Shown: positions 1-7,902, counted from the stretch's first letter. The stretch is 24,100 nucleotides of DNA from UBA11891 sp965658355 (GCA_965658355.1 CBFHRX010000027.1:1-24100), one strand, 5' to 3'. Notes: generated from the letters alone by a model not told the origin. A program made the numbers and translations.

Positions 1-357
1 ACTGATAAAATTCATATTGAACGTTTTACAGCTGCAAAATCAGATTCTGCAAAAACTGCTGAGATTAACGCCTCAACTCAAGAAGCTATGGCTAAAATAA
101 ATTTCTTCGGAGAAGAGAAGAATATTGCTGTACCAAAGGGAACTTCTATTTTACAAGCGTTGCAGGACGAAGGCATCGATGCACCATTTTCGTGTCAATC
201 AGGTGTGTGTAGTACCTGTATAGCCCAGCTTAAAAAGGGAGAAGTCGCCATGGAATTTACAGAAGCTCTTGATGACGATGAAATAGAAGAGGGTTTAATA
301 CTAACCTGTCAGGCCAAATGTATTACAGACGAGGTGGAAGTTATATTTGAGAATTAA
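1..357 (+). CDS. Oxygenase reductase with C-terminal 2Fe-2S domain (5'-truncated)
   Basis: The reading frame is open from base 1, so only the last 118 codons of a larger gene are present. Residues 1-10 of the fragment (through KIHIERF) look like the end of an FAD/NAD(P)-binding ferredoxin reductase module. Residues about 32-118 are a plant-type ferredoxin domain with the cluster ligands Cys65, Cys70 and Cys73 (C-x4-C-x2-C) and Cys103. A reductase followed by ferredoxin is the layout of PaaE- and KshB-like proteins, which pass electrons from NAD(P)H to an oxygenase. The matching oxygenase would be expected left of the window. The ATG at base 88 lies inside the protein and is unlikely to be the start. 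The MFS gene follows after 35 nt, and the context is a + strand aromatic catabolism cluster. The domain call is firm; the oxygenase partner is inferred. Confidence 0.88.
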   Translation, partial: TDKIHIERFTAAKSDSAKTAEINASTQEAMAKINFFGEEKNIAVPKGTSILQALQDEGIDAPFSCQSGVCSTCIAQLKKGEVAMEFTEALDDDEIEEGLILTCQAKCITDEVEVIFEN

Positions 358-392
358 AAGGCTCTTGCCCGAACTCGATAAAATTTTAAATC

Positions 393-1589
393 ATGAAAAA
401 AATATTTACGTATGAAAATGGGATTGTAACCTTAATGTCATTGACCTTTGGGGTGCTTTTTTTTGACAGACTGGCGCTCAATTATCTAGTACCATATGTA
501 GCGAAAGATTTGTCATTAAACAATTTCCAAATCGGACTCTTAGCTGCTGGACTTTCACTTGCATGGGCGTTTTCGAGTTACTTTACAACCGCTTGGTCTG
601 AATCTAGAAATAAAAACAAAATCACATTCATTGTTGCTATATTCATTTTTTCAATTTGTTCTTTTGGATCTGGATTAGCGATCGGCTTTGGAACCCTATT
701 GGCAGCGCGTTTAATTATGGGATTGGCAGAGGGACCAGTAATCCCTTTAGCACAAGTATTTGTAGAAAGAGAATCTACTCCGAGTAGAATAGGGCTTAAC
801 GTGGGTATTGTGCAAGCCGTTGGTGGAGCATTATTTGGATCCATTTTGGCTCCTGTTATATTGATTCAAATTGCCGAAAATATGGGCTGGAGAACCGCAT
901 TTTATATAGCTGGTGTCCCCGGTTTGCTGATAGGGGCTATCACTGTTTTTTACTTAAAAAACTCCACCACTGAAAGCCGTGGAAACAAAATCCATAATGG
1001 GTTTAACGTTAAAGAATTGTGGCAATACAATAATATCAAGTGGGGGACCTTACTTGCTTGTTGTGTTTTTGGATGGTGGTTTGCTACCATCCCTTTTATA
1101 ACCAAATATTTTACTGACGTTCAAGGGATGGATGCTGGAACTATGCAGAAAACCATGGGATTACTGGGTGTTGCAATGCTTATCTCTTCTTTATTTTTCC
1201 CTGGGATTTCAGATAAAATTGGTAGAAAAAAATCTTTGCTTATTGCATTGAGCTTGGGTGTTTTTTATCCTTTTGCAGTATATTTTTTAAATGGCTCAGG
1301 GGTTCATTTACCTGTCATGTTTATCACTTATGCTATGGTAGGAACTATTCCACTGGTTGCAGCCATTGTTCCTTCTGAGGCAGTTCCAAATCGATTGAAA
1401 GCAAAAGCCGTTGGTTTTGTAACAGCTGTAGCAGAAATTGTAGGAGGCGTATTTATTCCCGCGATTGCTGGAGGTCTTTCAGACGCCATTAACGAATCTG
1501 CTTTTTTGTGGATAGCCGCAGTATTAGCTGTTTTATCCCTGTTTTTTCTTTCTAAGTTAGAAGAAACAAAAGGAAAAGTTGTTGAGTAA
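393..1589 (+). CDS. MFS transporter, probably for an aromatic or organic acid
   Basis: This 398-residue protein has about 12 hydrophobic segments in the two-halves layout of the major facilitator superfamily. The loop near residues 60-75 has the charged content usual between TM2 and TM3, and the segment RLIMGLAEGPVIPLAQ around residue 110 resembles TM4 of the anion/aromatic acid symporter branches. A basic loop (DKIGRKKS) near residue 275 is the corresponding signature of the second half. It acts in the inner membrane. It sits 35 nt after the reductase fragment and 11 nt before the next gene, so it is probably in the same transcript. Its position suggests uptake of the substrate that the downstream oxygenases degrade. 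The substrate itself is not predictable from sequence. MFS membership is certain; the role is inferred from context. Confidence 0.88.
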   Translation: MKKIFTYENGIVTLMSLTFGVLFFDRLALNYLVPYVAKDLSLNNFQIGLLAAGLSLAWAFSSYFTTAWSESRNKNKITFIVAIFIFSICSFGSGLAIGFGTLLAARLIMGLAEGPVIPLAQVFVERESTPSRIGLNVGIVQAVGGALFGSILAPVILIQIAENMGWRTAFYIAGVPGLLIGAITVFYLKNSTTESRGNKIHNGFNVKELWQYNNIKWGTLLACCVFGWWFATIPFITKYFTDVQGMDAGTMQKTMGLLGVAMLISSLFFPGISDKIGRKKSLLIALSLGVFYPFAVYFLNGSGVHLPVMFITYAMVGTIPLVAAIVPSEAVPNRLKAKAVGFVTAVAEIVGGVFIPAIAGGLSDAINESAFLWIAAVLAVLSLFFLSKLEETKGKVVE

Positions 1590-1600
1590 AACCCACCGCA

Positions 1601-1900
1601 ATGTCAAAAAAATCAAATAAATACAAACTTACTTTAGAGCTCATAGAACTTTTACATCCAGATGATAGCGAATATTTACCCATAGCGCTTGAATTTGATA
1701 ATCATGATAATATTTTCAAGATTATAGAACGAATGAAAAAGAGAAATCGCTTTAAAACAGTACAGCAATCTGTTGAATTTGCGATTGGCCTAAAACTATT
1801 CAGTGAGGTTATGCTCAAGAATAAAGACAATCCTTTATTTGAGGATTTTAGGCCTGCTTTTGGCACTTTAATGAAGAAAATAAAAGCTCCAGAAATCTAA
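1601..1900 (+). CDS. DUF3861 family small protein
   Basis: A 99-residue soluble, charged protein. The order of features fits my memory of the DUF3861 family: an N-terminal strand (YKLTLELI), a segment around the EFDNHDNIFKIIERM motif, and a conserved C-terminal block GLKLFSEVMLKNKDNPLF followed by a FGTLMKK-like end. Length also matches the family, which is usually about 90-100 residues. No catalytic residues are evident, and I know of no established function for the family. The gene starts 11 nt after the MFS transporter, so the two are probably co-transcribed and the protein may support the catabolic pathway. A family search would settle the assignment. Confidence 0.72.
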   Translation: MSKKSNKYKLTLELIELLHPDDSEYLPIALEFDNHDNIFKIIERMKKRNRFKTVQQSVEFAIGLKLFSEVMLKNKDNPLFEDFRPAFGTLMKKIKAPEI

Positions 1901-1944
1901 ATAGAAGTATTGTTTGTTCTAGCTGGGTTAACATTTATTAATCG

Positions 1945-2619
1945 ATGCTGGTACAGCCACTAATAATGGAAATAAAACACCTACGAATGCCAACAGATAT
2001 AAAATTCAATACTGTATTAGCAGAATATCAGGATCGTATGCTGGATGAAAATGAACGTATGGCCTCTTTGTCTGTACCTGAAAGGATAAAGCGCCGTGAT
2101 GAGTTCTTACTTTCCGTAGGTGAAGAAGCGGCTATTTTCATGAATCTATTAGCTAAATCTTCAAAGGCCAAAGCTGTTTTAGAGATCGGTACATCCTATG
2201 GTTATTCTACACTTTGGTTAGCTGAGGCTGCTAAAGCAAACGGAGGGAAAGTGATCACTTTGGAAAATAATGTAGAAAAAGTAATCTATGCCAAAGATAA
2301 AATAGCTAAAGCGGGTTTGTCAAAATATGTTGATTTTAGAATTGGTGACGCTATAGATAGTATTAAAAAAGCTACAGAAACTTTTGATTTTATTTTAGTG
2401 GACATTTGGAAAAAACTTTATGTTGACTGTTTGGATGCATTTTATCCAAAGTTGAATGATGGAGCTTGGGTGTTAGGTGATAATATGATATTTCCCCCAG
2501 TAACTAAAAACGAAACGAAAGCCTATCAAAAAAGAATTCGTGAATTGGGAACTTTTGAATCTATACTAGTACCGTTTGGAAGCGGAATTGAACTTAGTCG
2601 ACACCATTCAAAATCATAG
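1945..2619 (+). CDS. Class I SAM-dependent O-methyltransferase (COMT-like)
   Basis: The 224-residue product is a Rossmann-fold methyltransferase of the small caffeoyl-CoA/catechol O-methyltransferase type. Motif I (VLEIGTSYGYSTLWLA, about residues 79-94) binds S-adenosylmethionine. An acidic residue follows in ITLENN, and the FDFILVDIWK segment supplies the metal-side Asp typical of Mg-dependent members. The ending with a GD-N pair (LGDNMIFPP) also fits. It would methylate a hydroxyl of a catechol-like or other small substrate in the cytoplasm. It lies between the transporter block and the extradiol dioxygenase, which is unusual because methylating a catechol would protect it from ring cleavage. 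The start is uncertain: ATGs at 1945, 1966 and 1987 are all in frame, and none has a clear ribosome binding site. Family confidence is high; substrate unknown. Confidence 0.85.
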   Translation: MLVQPLIMEIKHLRMPTDIKFNTVLAEYQDRMLDENERMASLSVPERIKRRDEFLLSVGEEAAIFMNLLAKSSKAKAVLEIGTSYGYSTLWLAEAAKANGGKVITLENNVEKVIYAKDKIAKAGLSKYVDFRIGDAIDSIKKATETFDFILVDIWKKLYVDCLDAFYPKLNDGAWVLGDNMIFPPVTKNETKAYQKRIRELGTFESILVPFGSGIELSRHHSKS

Positions 2620-2780
2620 TACATAAAAATGAAAAACGATTTGTTATAGCTGCTGATTATGGAAATGGTATAGCAATAGCAATTGCTCAATCTACGCTTT
2701 GGATAGTTTTAGAACAATTAAGCTTTATTACTAGAATCGAAATGGTGGTAAAGAGTAAAGCTTTAGCTAAAAAAGAATGA
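2598..2780 (+). other. Open stretch without clear start, possible gene remnant
   Basis: The 219 nt between the methyltransferase and the dioxygenase carry an open frame that overlaps the methyltransferase end in another frame and closes at TGA 2778-2780. It has no credible ATG near its beginning. The readable part contains RFVIAADYGNGIAIAIAQ, which vaguely resembles a nucleotide-binding turn, then a hydrophobic stretch and a Lys-rich end. It could be the tail of a decayed gene or chance coding. I do not recognise a family. Confidence 0.2.
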
Positions 2781-2919
2781 AGTATATAATTTATAAGATA
2801 ATAATTAAGCGAAAAAAATTGATTTTGAATAGGATCAATTGAAAATAGATTCATTAAAAGAGAGTAACAAAATTAAATTTGTTGTAAGTAGATATTCTAA
2901 AAAAATAAAATTCATTAAA

Positions 2920-3912
2920 ATGGCAAAAAACCCACATTATTTTTCACAGATGGCTCACGTTGAGGTCTTAACAAAAGACCTCGAAAAGTCGGTTCATTTT
3001 TTTAGTGACATTGTAGGGATGGATATAACTGGTAATGAAGAAGGCTCAGTCTATCTTCGCGCTTGGGGTGATTATTTTCATCACACTTTAAAACTGACGC
3101 AAAGTGAAGAATCGGGCTTAGGACATATTGGCTGGCGAGCAGACAGTCCGGAGGCTTTGGAAGACGCAGTTGAATATTTAGAAAGTATTGGTGCTGGGCG
3201 AGGATGGCACGACGGAGACTTAGGACATGGAAGGGCATTTAAATTTCAATCTCCAGAAGGCCATATGCATGAAATCTTTTGGGATGTCGTCTGGTTAAGA
3301 GAAGAAGGTGAGCGCGGTAGTATCTATGCTGACCGCTATTCTAGTAATCGATTAAAAGGCGCTAATCCACGTCGTTTTGATCATGTAACCTATATGGTTT
3401 CTAAAGGTGCTTATCCTGCTGAGAAGGCATTTTGGAAAGCTTTGGGTTTAAAAAACCCGGATGAAATAAGAATTTCGGATGATATACCACCAATTGGCGG
3501 ACTTCATACCATTGCTAATTTATCGCATGATATTGCTGTTTTTACGGACCCAAATATTGAGCCTAAAAAGGCCGTATTAAATCATATTTGCTGGAATGTT
3601 GACAGTCGTGAAGAGGTACTTTTGGCACTGGACTATTTCATTGAAAAAGGATATAAAAGTGTTATGGGTGCGCCTACACGTCACAAAGCTGACGAAGGCT
3701 TTTTCATTTATATTACGGATCCAGGAAGTGGTATCTTATTCGAATACTATGCCTGCGCTCGATTGGTCTTTGCGCCAGACCATTTAGATGTTCATTATTT
3801 AAAAGACAATCCAAATGACGCTTGGGGATCTGTAAATCCTTTTGCAGAAATGGCCAAAGGAAAGAAATTAGGTCTGTCTGATGATGGAACGGTTAAACCA
3901 GTAGACATATAG
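2920..3912 (+). CDS. Type I extradiol (catechol 2,3-dioxygenase-like) ring-cleavage dioxygenase
   Basis: A 330-residue, two-domain VOC-fold protein, the usual length for two-domain extradiol enzymes. Such enzymes use Fe(II) and O2 to open a catechol-type ring next to the hydroxyl pair. In the C-terminal domain the ligands are all visible: His155 (FDHVTY), His222 (LNHICWNV) and Glu275 (ILFEYY). The residues equivalent to the XylE active site are also there: His203, His255 (TRHKADEG) and Tyr264 (FFIYITDP). The N-terminal domain (residues 10-125) is a degenerate repeat of the same fold. I chose ATG 2920 over an in-frame TTG at 2839, because the added 27 residues are Lys/Ile-rich and unlike the family. 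It precedes a C-C hydrolase by 91 nt, which supports a meta-cleavage route. Substrate could be a hydroxylated aromatic acid, ketone, flavonoid or N-heterocycle. Confidence 0.92.
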   Translation: MAKNPHYFSQMAHVEVLTKDLEKSVHFFSDIVGMDITGNEEGSVYLRAWGDYFHHTLKLTQSEESGLGHIGWRADSPEALEDAVEYLESIGAGRGWHDGDLGHGRAFKFQSPEGHMHEIFWDVVWLREEGERGSIYADRYSSNRLKGANPRRFDHVTYMVSKGAYPAEKAFWKALGLKNPDEIRISDDIPPIGGLHTIANLSHDIAVFTDPNIEPKKAVLNHICWNVDSREEVLLALDYFIEKGYKSVMGAPTRHKADEGFFIYITDPGSGILFEYYACARLVFAPDHLDVHYLKDNPNDAWGSVNPFAEMAKGKKLGLSDDGTVKPVDI

Positions 3913-4003
3913 CAGGGCAATTAATTTAAACAGAAAGTCTATCAATGGGTTTTAATGGCATCTAGTCAGAAAAACCTATATACTTAACAAAGCAAAAATA
4001 ATT

Positions 4004-5119
4004 ATGTGGCATTTTTTTCCAGGCAAGTACATGCCTTCTTATCAAGTCAATAGAGCACTTACACAGGCCCACTATGGAGGAGGTGAATTTGCTGAAATTT
4101 TAGAAGTTGCAAGCAGTATAGATCCTGACAATAGAGAAACCTTTAATGTAGCATGGCTTAAAAAAGGAAACGAAGTAAATAATTGGGCAGAAGCGTATGA
4201 AAATGACGGAAAATACGTCTCGGCTAGAAGAACTTACTTACGAGCGTTCAACTACTTGAGAACTGCTGAGTTTTTTATGCCTTTGGGAGACCAACGAAAA
4301 ATTGAAACCTATGTCAAAGCACGTGAAGCTTTCATAAAAGCAACTAAATACTTCGAAGAAAAACCAATACAGGTAGAAGTTCCTTTCGAAAATTCTTTTT
4401 TACCAGGATATCTTTTTAAACCGAAAGGGGTGAAGAATCCACCCGTTATGGTCATGTTCGGTGGATTAGATAGTTTAGCTGAAGAGCTCTACTTTGGAAT
4501 TGGAGATCACCTAATGGAAAGGGGGATCGCTCTATTGGCTATGGATGGACCTGGACAAGGAGCAGCACTTCGTTTGAACCATATTCATTCACGACACGAT
4601 TACAACGTAGCAGGAACAGCTGTTTTAGACTGGGTATTAGAAAATTTAAAAGAGGAAGTAGATACTACTAGTGTAGGAATTGCAGGAGTATCTATGGGTG
4701 GATATATGGCGGCACGTTGTGCTGCATTTGAACCTCGCTTTAAGGTCTGTATGATTTTTGGTGCTGTTTGGTCTTACTATTCTGTTTGGGCAGGAAGAAG
4801 CGGAAAACATCCTTTGGCAAAAATAGTACAACACATCATGGATGAGGATACATACGAAGGAGTGCTTAAAAAATTAGAAGGTTTTACACTTGAAAATGGT
4901 ATAGCTGAAAAAATCTCTATGCCAACATTTATAATGCATGGTGGTGGTGATAAACAGAATTTTGTAGATCATGCAATTACCTTAGAAAAACATTTAACCT
5001 GTGAACATAAAATGAAAATCGTACCTGATGGAGAAAGTGGCGCACAACATTGTCAAGTGGATAATTTTATGCCAACATTGGAAATGTATGATTGGATTGC
5101 AGAGAAAATACATGCGTAA
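4004..5119 (+). CDS. Alpha/beta hydrolase, 2,6-dihydroxypseudooxynicotine hydrolase-like C-C hydrolase
   Basis: This 371-residue protein has a helical N-terminal region (about 1-120) followed by an alpha/beta-hydrolase core. The nucleophile elbow is GVSMGG with Ser230. The acid is probably Asp316 (HGGGDKQNF), the base His349 (GAQHC), and a Glu at 160-161 follows the GGLDS oxyanion loop. This layout, with a large N-terminal helical part, matches the hydrolase that cleaves a C-C bond in 2,6-dihydroxypseudooxynicotine and the related FrsA/DUF1100 group. Here it follows the extradiol dioxygenase, so it probably hydrolyses the ring-cleavage product or removes an acyl side chain. It is cytosolic, with no signal peptide. 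Family placement is from memory of motif order, so the specific substrate is not claimed. Confidence 0.83.
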   Translation: MWHFFPGKYMPSYQVNRALTQAHYGGGEFAEILEVASSIDPDNRETFNVAWLKKGNEVNNWAEAYENDGKYVSARRTYLRAFNYLRTAEFFMPLGDQRKIETYVKAREAFIKATKYFEEKPIQVEVPFENSFLPGYLFKPKGVKNPPVMVMFGGLDSLAEELYFGIGDHLMERGIALLAMDGPGQGAALRLNHIHSRHDYNVAGTAVLDWVLENLKEEVDTTSVGIAGVSMGGYMAARCAAFEPRFKVCMIFGAVWSYYSVWAGRSGKHPLAKIVQHIMDEDTYEGVLKKLEGFTLENGIAEKISMPTFIMHGGGDKQNFVDHAITLEKHLTCEHKMKIVPDGESGAQHCQVDNFMPTLEMYDWIAEKIHA

Positions 5120-5150
5120 GATTTAGTAAGCAAAAATTAAAATAAAAAAT

Positions 5151-6290
5151 ATGTCGGCAGTTAAAAAAGTACTTGTCGTTGGTGGCGGTATAGGTGGGCA
5201 AGCTGTTGCTATTGCCTTTGCTAAAAAGGGAGTTTCGGTCGAAATTGCGGAGCGATTAGAGGAATATAATGTGTATGGCGTCGGTATCATACAACAAGCC
5301 AATGCCCTTAAAGCACTAGATGAAATAGGTATTGCTGATGAAGCGATGAAACGCGGATTTCCTTATGGACAAGTTAAAATGTTCACCGCAGGAGGCCATA
5401 ACGTTGGTGTTGCAGGGCCTCCTCCTATGGGAAAATACCCAAGTCATAATGGTGTTTCTAGAAGAATATTACACGATGTAATGTATGATGAGGCGATTCA
5501 CGCTGGTGTTAAATACCGCATGGGACTTTCTGTTAAATCCATTGAAAATAATGAAGACTACGTTTCCGTTGTTTTTACAGATGATTCTGAAGGAACGTAT
5601 GATATCCTTATTGGTGCCGACGGAATAAATTCAGAGGTTCGTAAAATGGTATTTGGGGCGTTTAAACCCCATTATATGGGCTTGTCTGTGTGGCGTTATG
5701 CCTTTAAAAAGCATGAAGATTTAGACACGGGTTATATGTATTATGGCAAACGAAGTAAAATTGGTTTTATACCTATGTCCGAAGATAGTATGTATATGTT
5801 TTTAGTATCATCAGAGGGAGCTGACAATCCATGGATAGAAAAATCGGCCTATATCCCAATGATGAAAGATTACCTGTCTGAATTTCCAATCAAAATTGCG
5901 CAAGACGTCATAGACCAAATGACTGATCCTGACTTGGTGAATTATCGACCGTTAGAAGCATCACATTTGCCAGATCCGTGGTATAAAAATAGAGTCATTA
6001 TTATTGGAGACGGGGCGCATGCCACTGTTCCACAACTCGGGTCCGGTGCTGCTTTAGCAATAGAAGATGCAGTAGTGTTAGTAGATGAATTAGAAAACAG
6101 ACAAAATACTGAGGATGCCTTTAAAGCGTTTATGAAAAGACGCTATGATCGCTGTATGACCATTGTAAATGCTTCCGAAACTCTAGCGGCCTGGGAATTG
6201 CTGGAATTTGAAGGAAAACCCTTACCAGAAGGTGCACATCCAGGTAAGTTAATTGGTCAAACTTTAGGTAGCTTGATGGCTCCATTTTAA
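5151..6290 (+). CDS. Group A FAD-dependent aromatic monooxygenase
   Basis: A 379-residue single-component flavoprotein hydroxylase of the FAD_binding_3 (p-hydroxybenzoate/salicylate hydroxylase) type. The dinucleotide fold is at the N-terminus (VVGGGIGG, residues 9-16), the DG motif is GADGINS (155-161), and the second FAD motif is GDGAHATVPQLGSGAA (286-301). These enzymes use NAD(P)H, FAD and O2 to hydroxylate, or hydroxylate with decarboxylation, an activated phenol or hydroxypyridine ring. In this cluster it probably makes the catechol-type substrate for the dioxygenase two genes upstream. Spacing is 31 nt after the hydrolase and 14 nt before the FAH gene, so one transcript is likely. Similar enzymes act on salicylate, 6-hydroxynicotinate, 2,6-dihydroxypyridine and naringenin; the sequence does not choose between these. 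Confidence 0.9.
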   Translation: MSAVKKVLVVGGGIGGQAVAIAFAKKGVSVEIAERLEEYNVYGVGIIQQANALKALDEIGIADEAMKRGFPYGQVKMFTAGGHNVGVAGPPPMGKYPSHNGVSRRILHDVMYDEAIHAGVKYRMGLSVKSIENNEDYVSVVFTDDSEGTYDILIGADGINSEVRKMVFGAFKPHYMGLSVWRYAFKKHEDLDTGYMYYGKRSKIGFIPMSEDSMYMFLVSSEGADNPWIEKSAYIPMMKDYLSEFPIKIAQDVIDQMTDPDLVNYRPLEASHLPDPWYKNRVIIIGDGAHATVPQLGSGAALAIEDAVVLVDELENRQNTEDAFKAFMKRRYDRCMTIVNASETLAAWELLEFEGKPLPEGAHPGKLIGQTLGSLMAPF

Positions 6291-6304
6291 ATGATTTTAC
6301 GTCT

Positions 6305-7261
6305 ATGAAACTAGTGACGTTCAAAACAAAAGAAGGAACGATACATACAGGATGGTTAAAAGCCACAGGTGTTGTAGCTATGCAAAAGGCAGACATGCGC
6401 CTGCCTAACGATATGCTAGCATTTATAGATAATCATGAAACCTATTTTAAGATCATAAAAGAGAATCGCCTAGAGGAGTTGATGCCACATTATCAATTAA
6501 CCGATGTAAGATTAATGGCGCCTCTGACGAATCCAAGAAGTATTCGAGATTATTTAAGCTTTGAGCAACATATGCTTAATGCGAGTAAGACCTTTGGCCA
6601 TTCTATAGGCGAAGCCTACTATGATATTCCTGTATTTTATTTCACCAATCACAACGCAGTTTTTGGACATCAGGACGAGATTAAGCGTCCAAAGAATGAA
6701 ACAAAAATGGATTTTGAGTTAGAATTAGCCGTCGTCATGGGTAAAAAGGGAAGTGATATTCCTGAAAATGAGACGGATGATTATATTTTTGGATATACCA
6801 TTTTTAATGATTGGACAGCAAGATCTTTGCAAAGAGAGGAAATGACATTGCCATTGGGTCCCGCTAAAGGAAAAGATTTTGCTAATGCTTTTGGTCCCTG
6901 CATTGTGACTAAAGATGAATTTGAGCAATATAGCTGTACCATTTCTAGAGAAATGCATCCAGAACATTTAACGATGCCTAAGACCACAGGAGATCGTTTT
7001 GATGTTAAAATGATTGCGCGTATCAACGGTGAAACCATTTGTGAGGGGAATTATAAAACGGCGTATTGGACTTTTGCACAAATGATTAAGCGCGCATCAG
7101 ATAATGTAACGCTACTTCCAGGCGATATTTTAGGAAGTGGAACTGTTGGCTGGGGAAGTTTAATAGAAAATAATTTTTCTGTGCATAGGCCATTAGAATC
7201 AGGAGATCTTGTTGAATTAGAAATTGAAGGAATCGGAGTTCTTTCTAATAAAGTGGTTTAG
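6305..7261 (+). CDS. Fumarylacetoacetate hydrolase (FAH) family protein
   Basis: The 318-residue protein has the FAH fold. Its C-terminal catalytic domain runs from about residue 75 to 315. The metal-binding acids are visible as Glu138 and Glu140 (MDFELELAVV) and Asp169 (IFNDWTARSLQ), and the end contains the usual GDILGSGTVGWGS loop. Members hydrolyse acylpyruvates, fumarylpyruvate or fumarylacetoacetate, or isomerise/decarboxylate 2-hydroxy-dienoates, in lower aromatic pathways. As last gene of the cluster it probably acts on the open-chain intermediate after meta cleavage. Having both this and the alpha/beta hydrolase suggests two successive C-C cleavages. It is cytosolic. No terminator hairpin is obvious in the bases after the stop. 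The family is clear; the exact reaction is not. Confidence 0.88.
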   Translation: MKLVTFKTKEGTIHTGWLKATGVVAMQKADMRLPNDMLAFIDNHETYFKIIKENRLEELMPHYQLTDVRLMAPLTNPRSIRDYLSFEQHMLNASKTFGHSIGEAYYDIPVFYFTNHNAVFGHQDEIKRPKNETKMDFELELAVVMGKKGSDIPENETDDYIFGYTIFNDWTARSLQREEMTLPLGPAKGKDFANAFGPCIVTKDEFEQYSCTISREMHPEHLTMPKTTGDRFDVKMIARINGETICEGNYKTAYWTFAQMIKRASDNVTLLPGDILGSGTVGWGSLIENNFSVHRPLESGDLVELEIEGIGVLSNKVV

Positions 7262-7516
7262 CAACCGTTACACACAAAATCATATAGTTTTTATTTGAAA
7301 AAAATTAAGCGTAAAGTTTATAATTTGAATAAAGAATCTAGATTCACAAACCACATTCCAAATTCCCAAACAGCTCCCCCTAAAATCACTACACTAGAAC
7401 TTCAGGATTTAGGCTATTTATATCTTGGCGGGTATAGTTTTGGCTTGTCGTCTCCTAGTAAAAACTCTTTTATTTGCTTGTCTAGCAATTCCAAACTACT
7501 CAAACCATCGACAAGA

Positions 7517-7622
7517 CTAAAAACAAAAAACCCACAACTAACGTTATGGGTTTTCTTTTGCGGAGAAAGAGGGATTACTGCGTGATCCCAAACGGTTATC
7601 CTTTGCAAGCATAAAAACCTAC
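7517..7622 (-). repeat. Repeat copy C: tRNA-Ser 3' end plus terminator
   Basis: This copy matches bases 7740-7845 with about three differences, including two in the loop of the hairpin (AACTA/AACTT and GTTATGGG/GTCATGGG). It carries the last ~15 nt of the tRNA-Ser gene (7561-7575 region), the CCCA/TGGG hairpin and the following unit-specific sequence until the gap. It is the most diverged copy, and its outer flank (ACCATCGACAAGACTA) is only a relaxed match to the flank of the other two. Confidence 0.85.
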
Positions 7623-7722
7623 NNNNNNNNNNNNNNNNNNNNNNNNNNNNNNNNNNNNNNNNNNNNNNNNNNNNNNNNNNNNNNNNNNNNNNNNNNNNNN
7701 NNNNNNNNNNNNNNNNNNNNNN
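7623..7722. other. Assembly gap (100 N)
   Basis: Exactly 100 undetermined bases. A round 100 is usually a placeholder for unknown length rather than a measurement. The gap falls inside a tandem repeat, which is the likely cause of the broken assembly. If the 169-base period held across it, the missing part would be about 46 bases or that plus whole repeat units. Confidence 0.97.
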
Positions 7723-7891
7723 GTACACTATCGACCTGCCTAAAAACAAAAAACCCACAACTTACGTCATGGGTTTTCTTTTGCGGAGAAAGAGGGATTA
7801 CTGCGTGATCCCAAACGGTTATCCTTTGCAAGCATAAAAACCCACAACCCGCATCGCGTGTTTATTTTTTTGTTTTAGTCATTTTACGATA
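7723..7891 (-). repeat. Repeat copy B, full 169-base unit
   Basis: The first 77 bases (7723-7799) are identical to 7892-7968, giving a period of 169. Read on the - strand the unit is: tRNA-Ser 3' end (about 15 nt), intrinsic terminator hairpin, a T-rich spacer, then the inverted repeat CGATAGT-AC-ACTATCG that spans the junction with the next unit. The remaining part (about 7800-7891) has no counterpart at the true tRNA, where the tRNA body takes its place, but it is shared with copy C. Confidence 0.9.
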
Positions 7892-7902
7892 GTACACTAT
7901 CG
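7887..7902. repeat. Inverted repeat at the repeat-unit junction
   Basis: CGATAGT and ACTATCG are perfect reverse complements, 7 bp each, separated only by AC. The centre falls at the junction between units B and A. Copy B begins immediately after the gap with the right half of the same palindrome, so a second occurrence is probably hidden in the gap. Confidence 0.7.

Noticed and set aside
88..90. ATG at 88 as a stand-alone ferredoxin start
   Set aside because: The frame is open upstream to base 1 and contains a typical reductase domain end, so the ferredoxin is part of a larger protein.
2839..2919. TTG start for the extradiol dioxygenase
   Set aside because: The extra 27 residues are Lys/Ile-rich and not homologous in type to VOC proteins; ATG 2920 fits the domain start.
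7295..7585. A + strand open frame of about 96 codons
   Set aside because: It runs antisense through the tRNA-Ser repeat copy, starts in AT-rich sequence and shows no family-like features; coding is more likely by chance.
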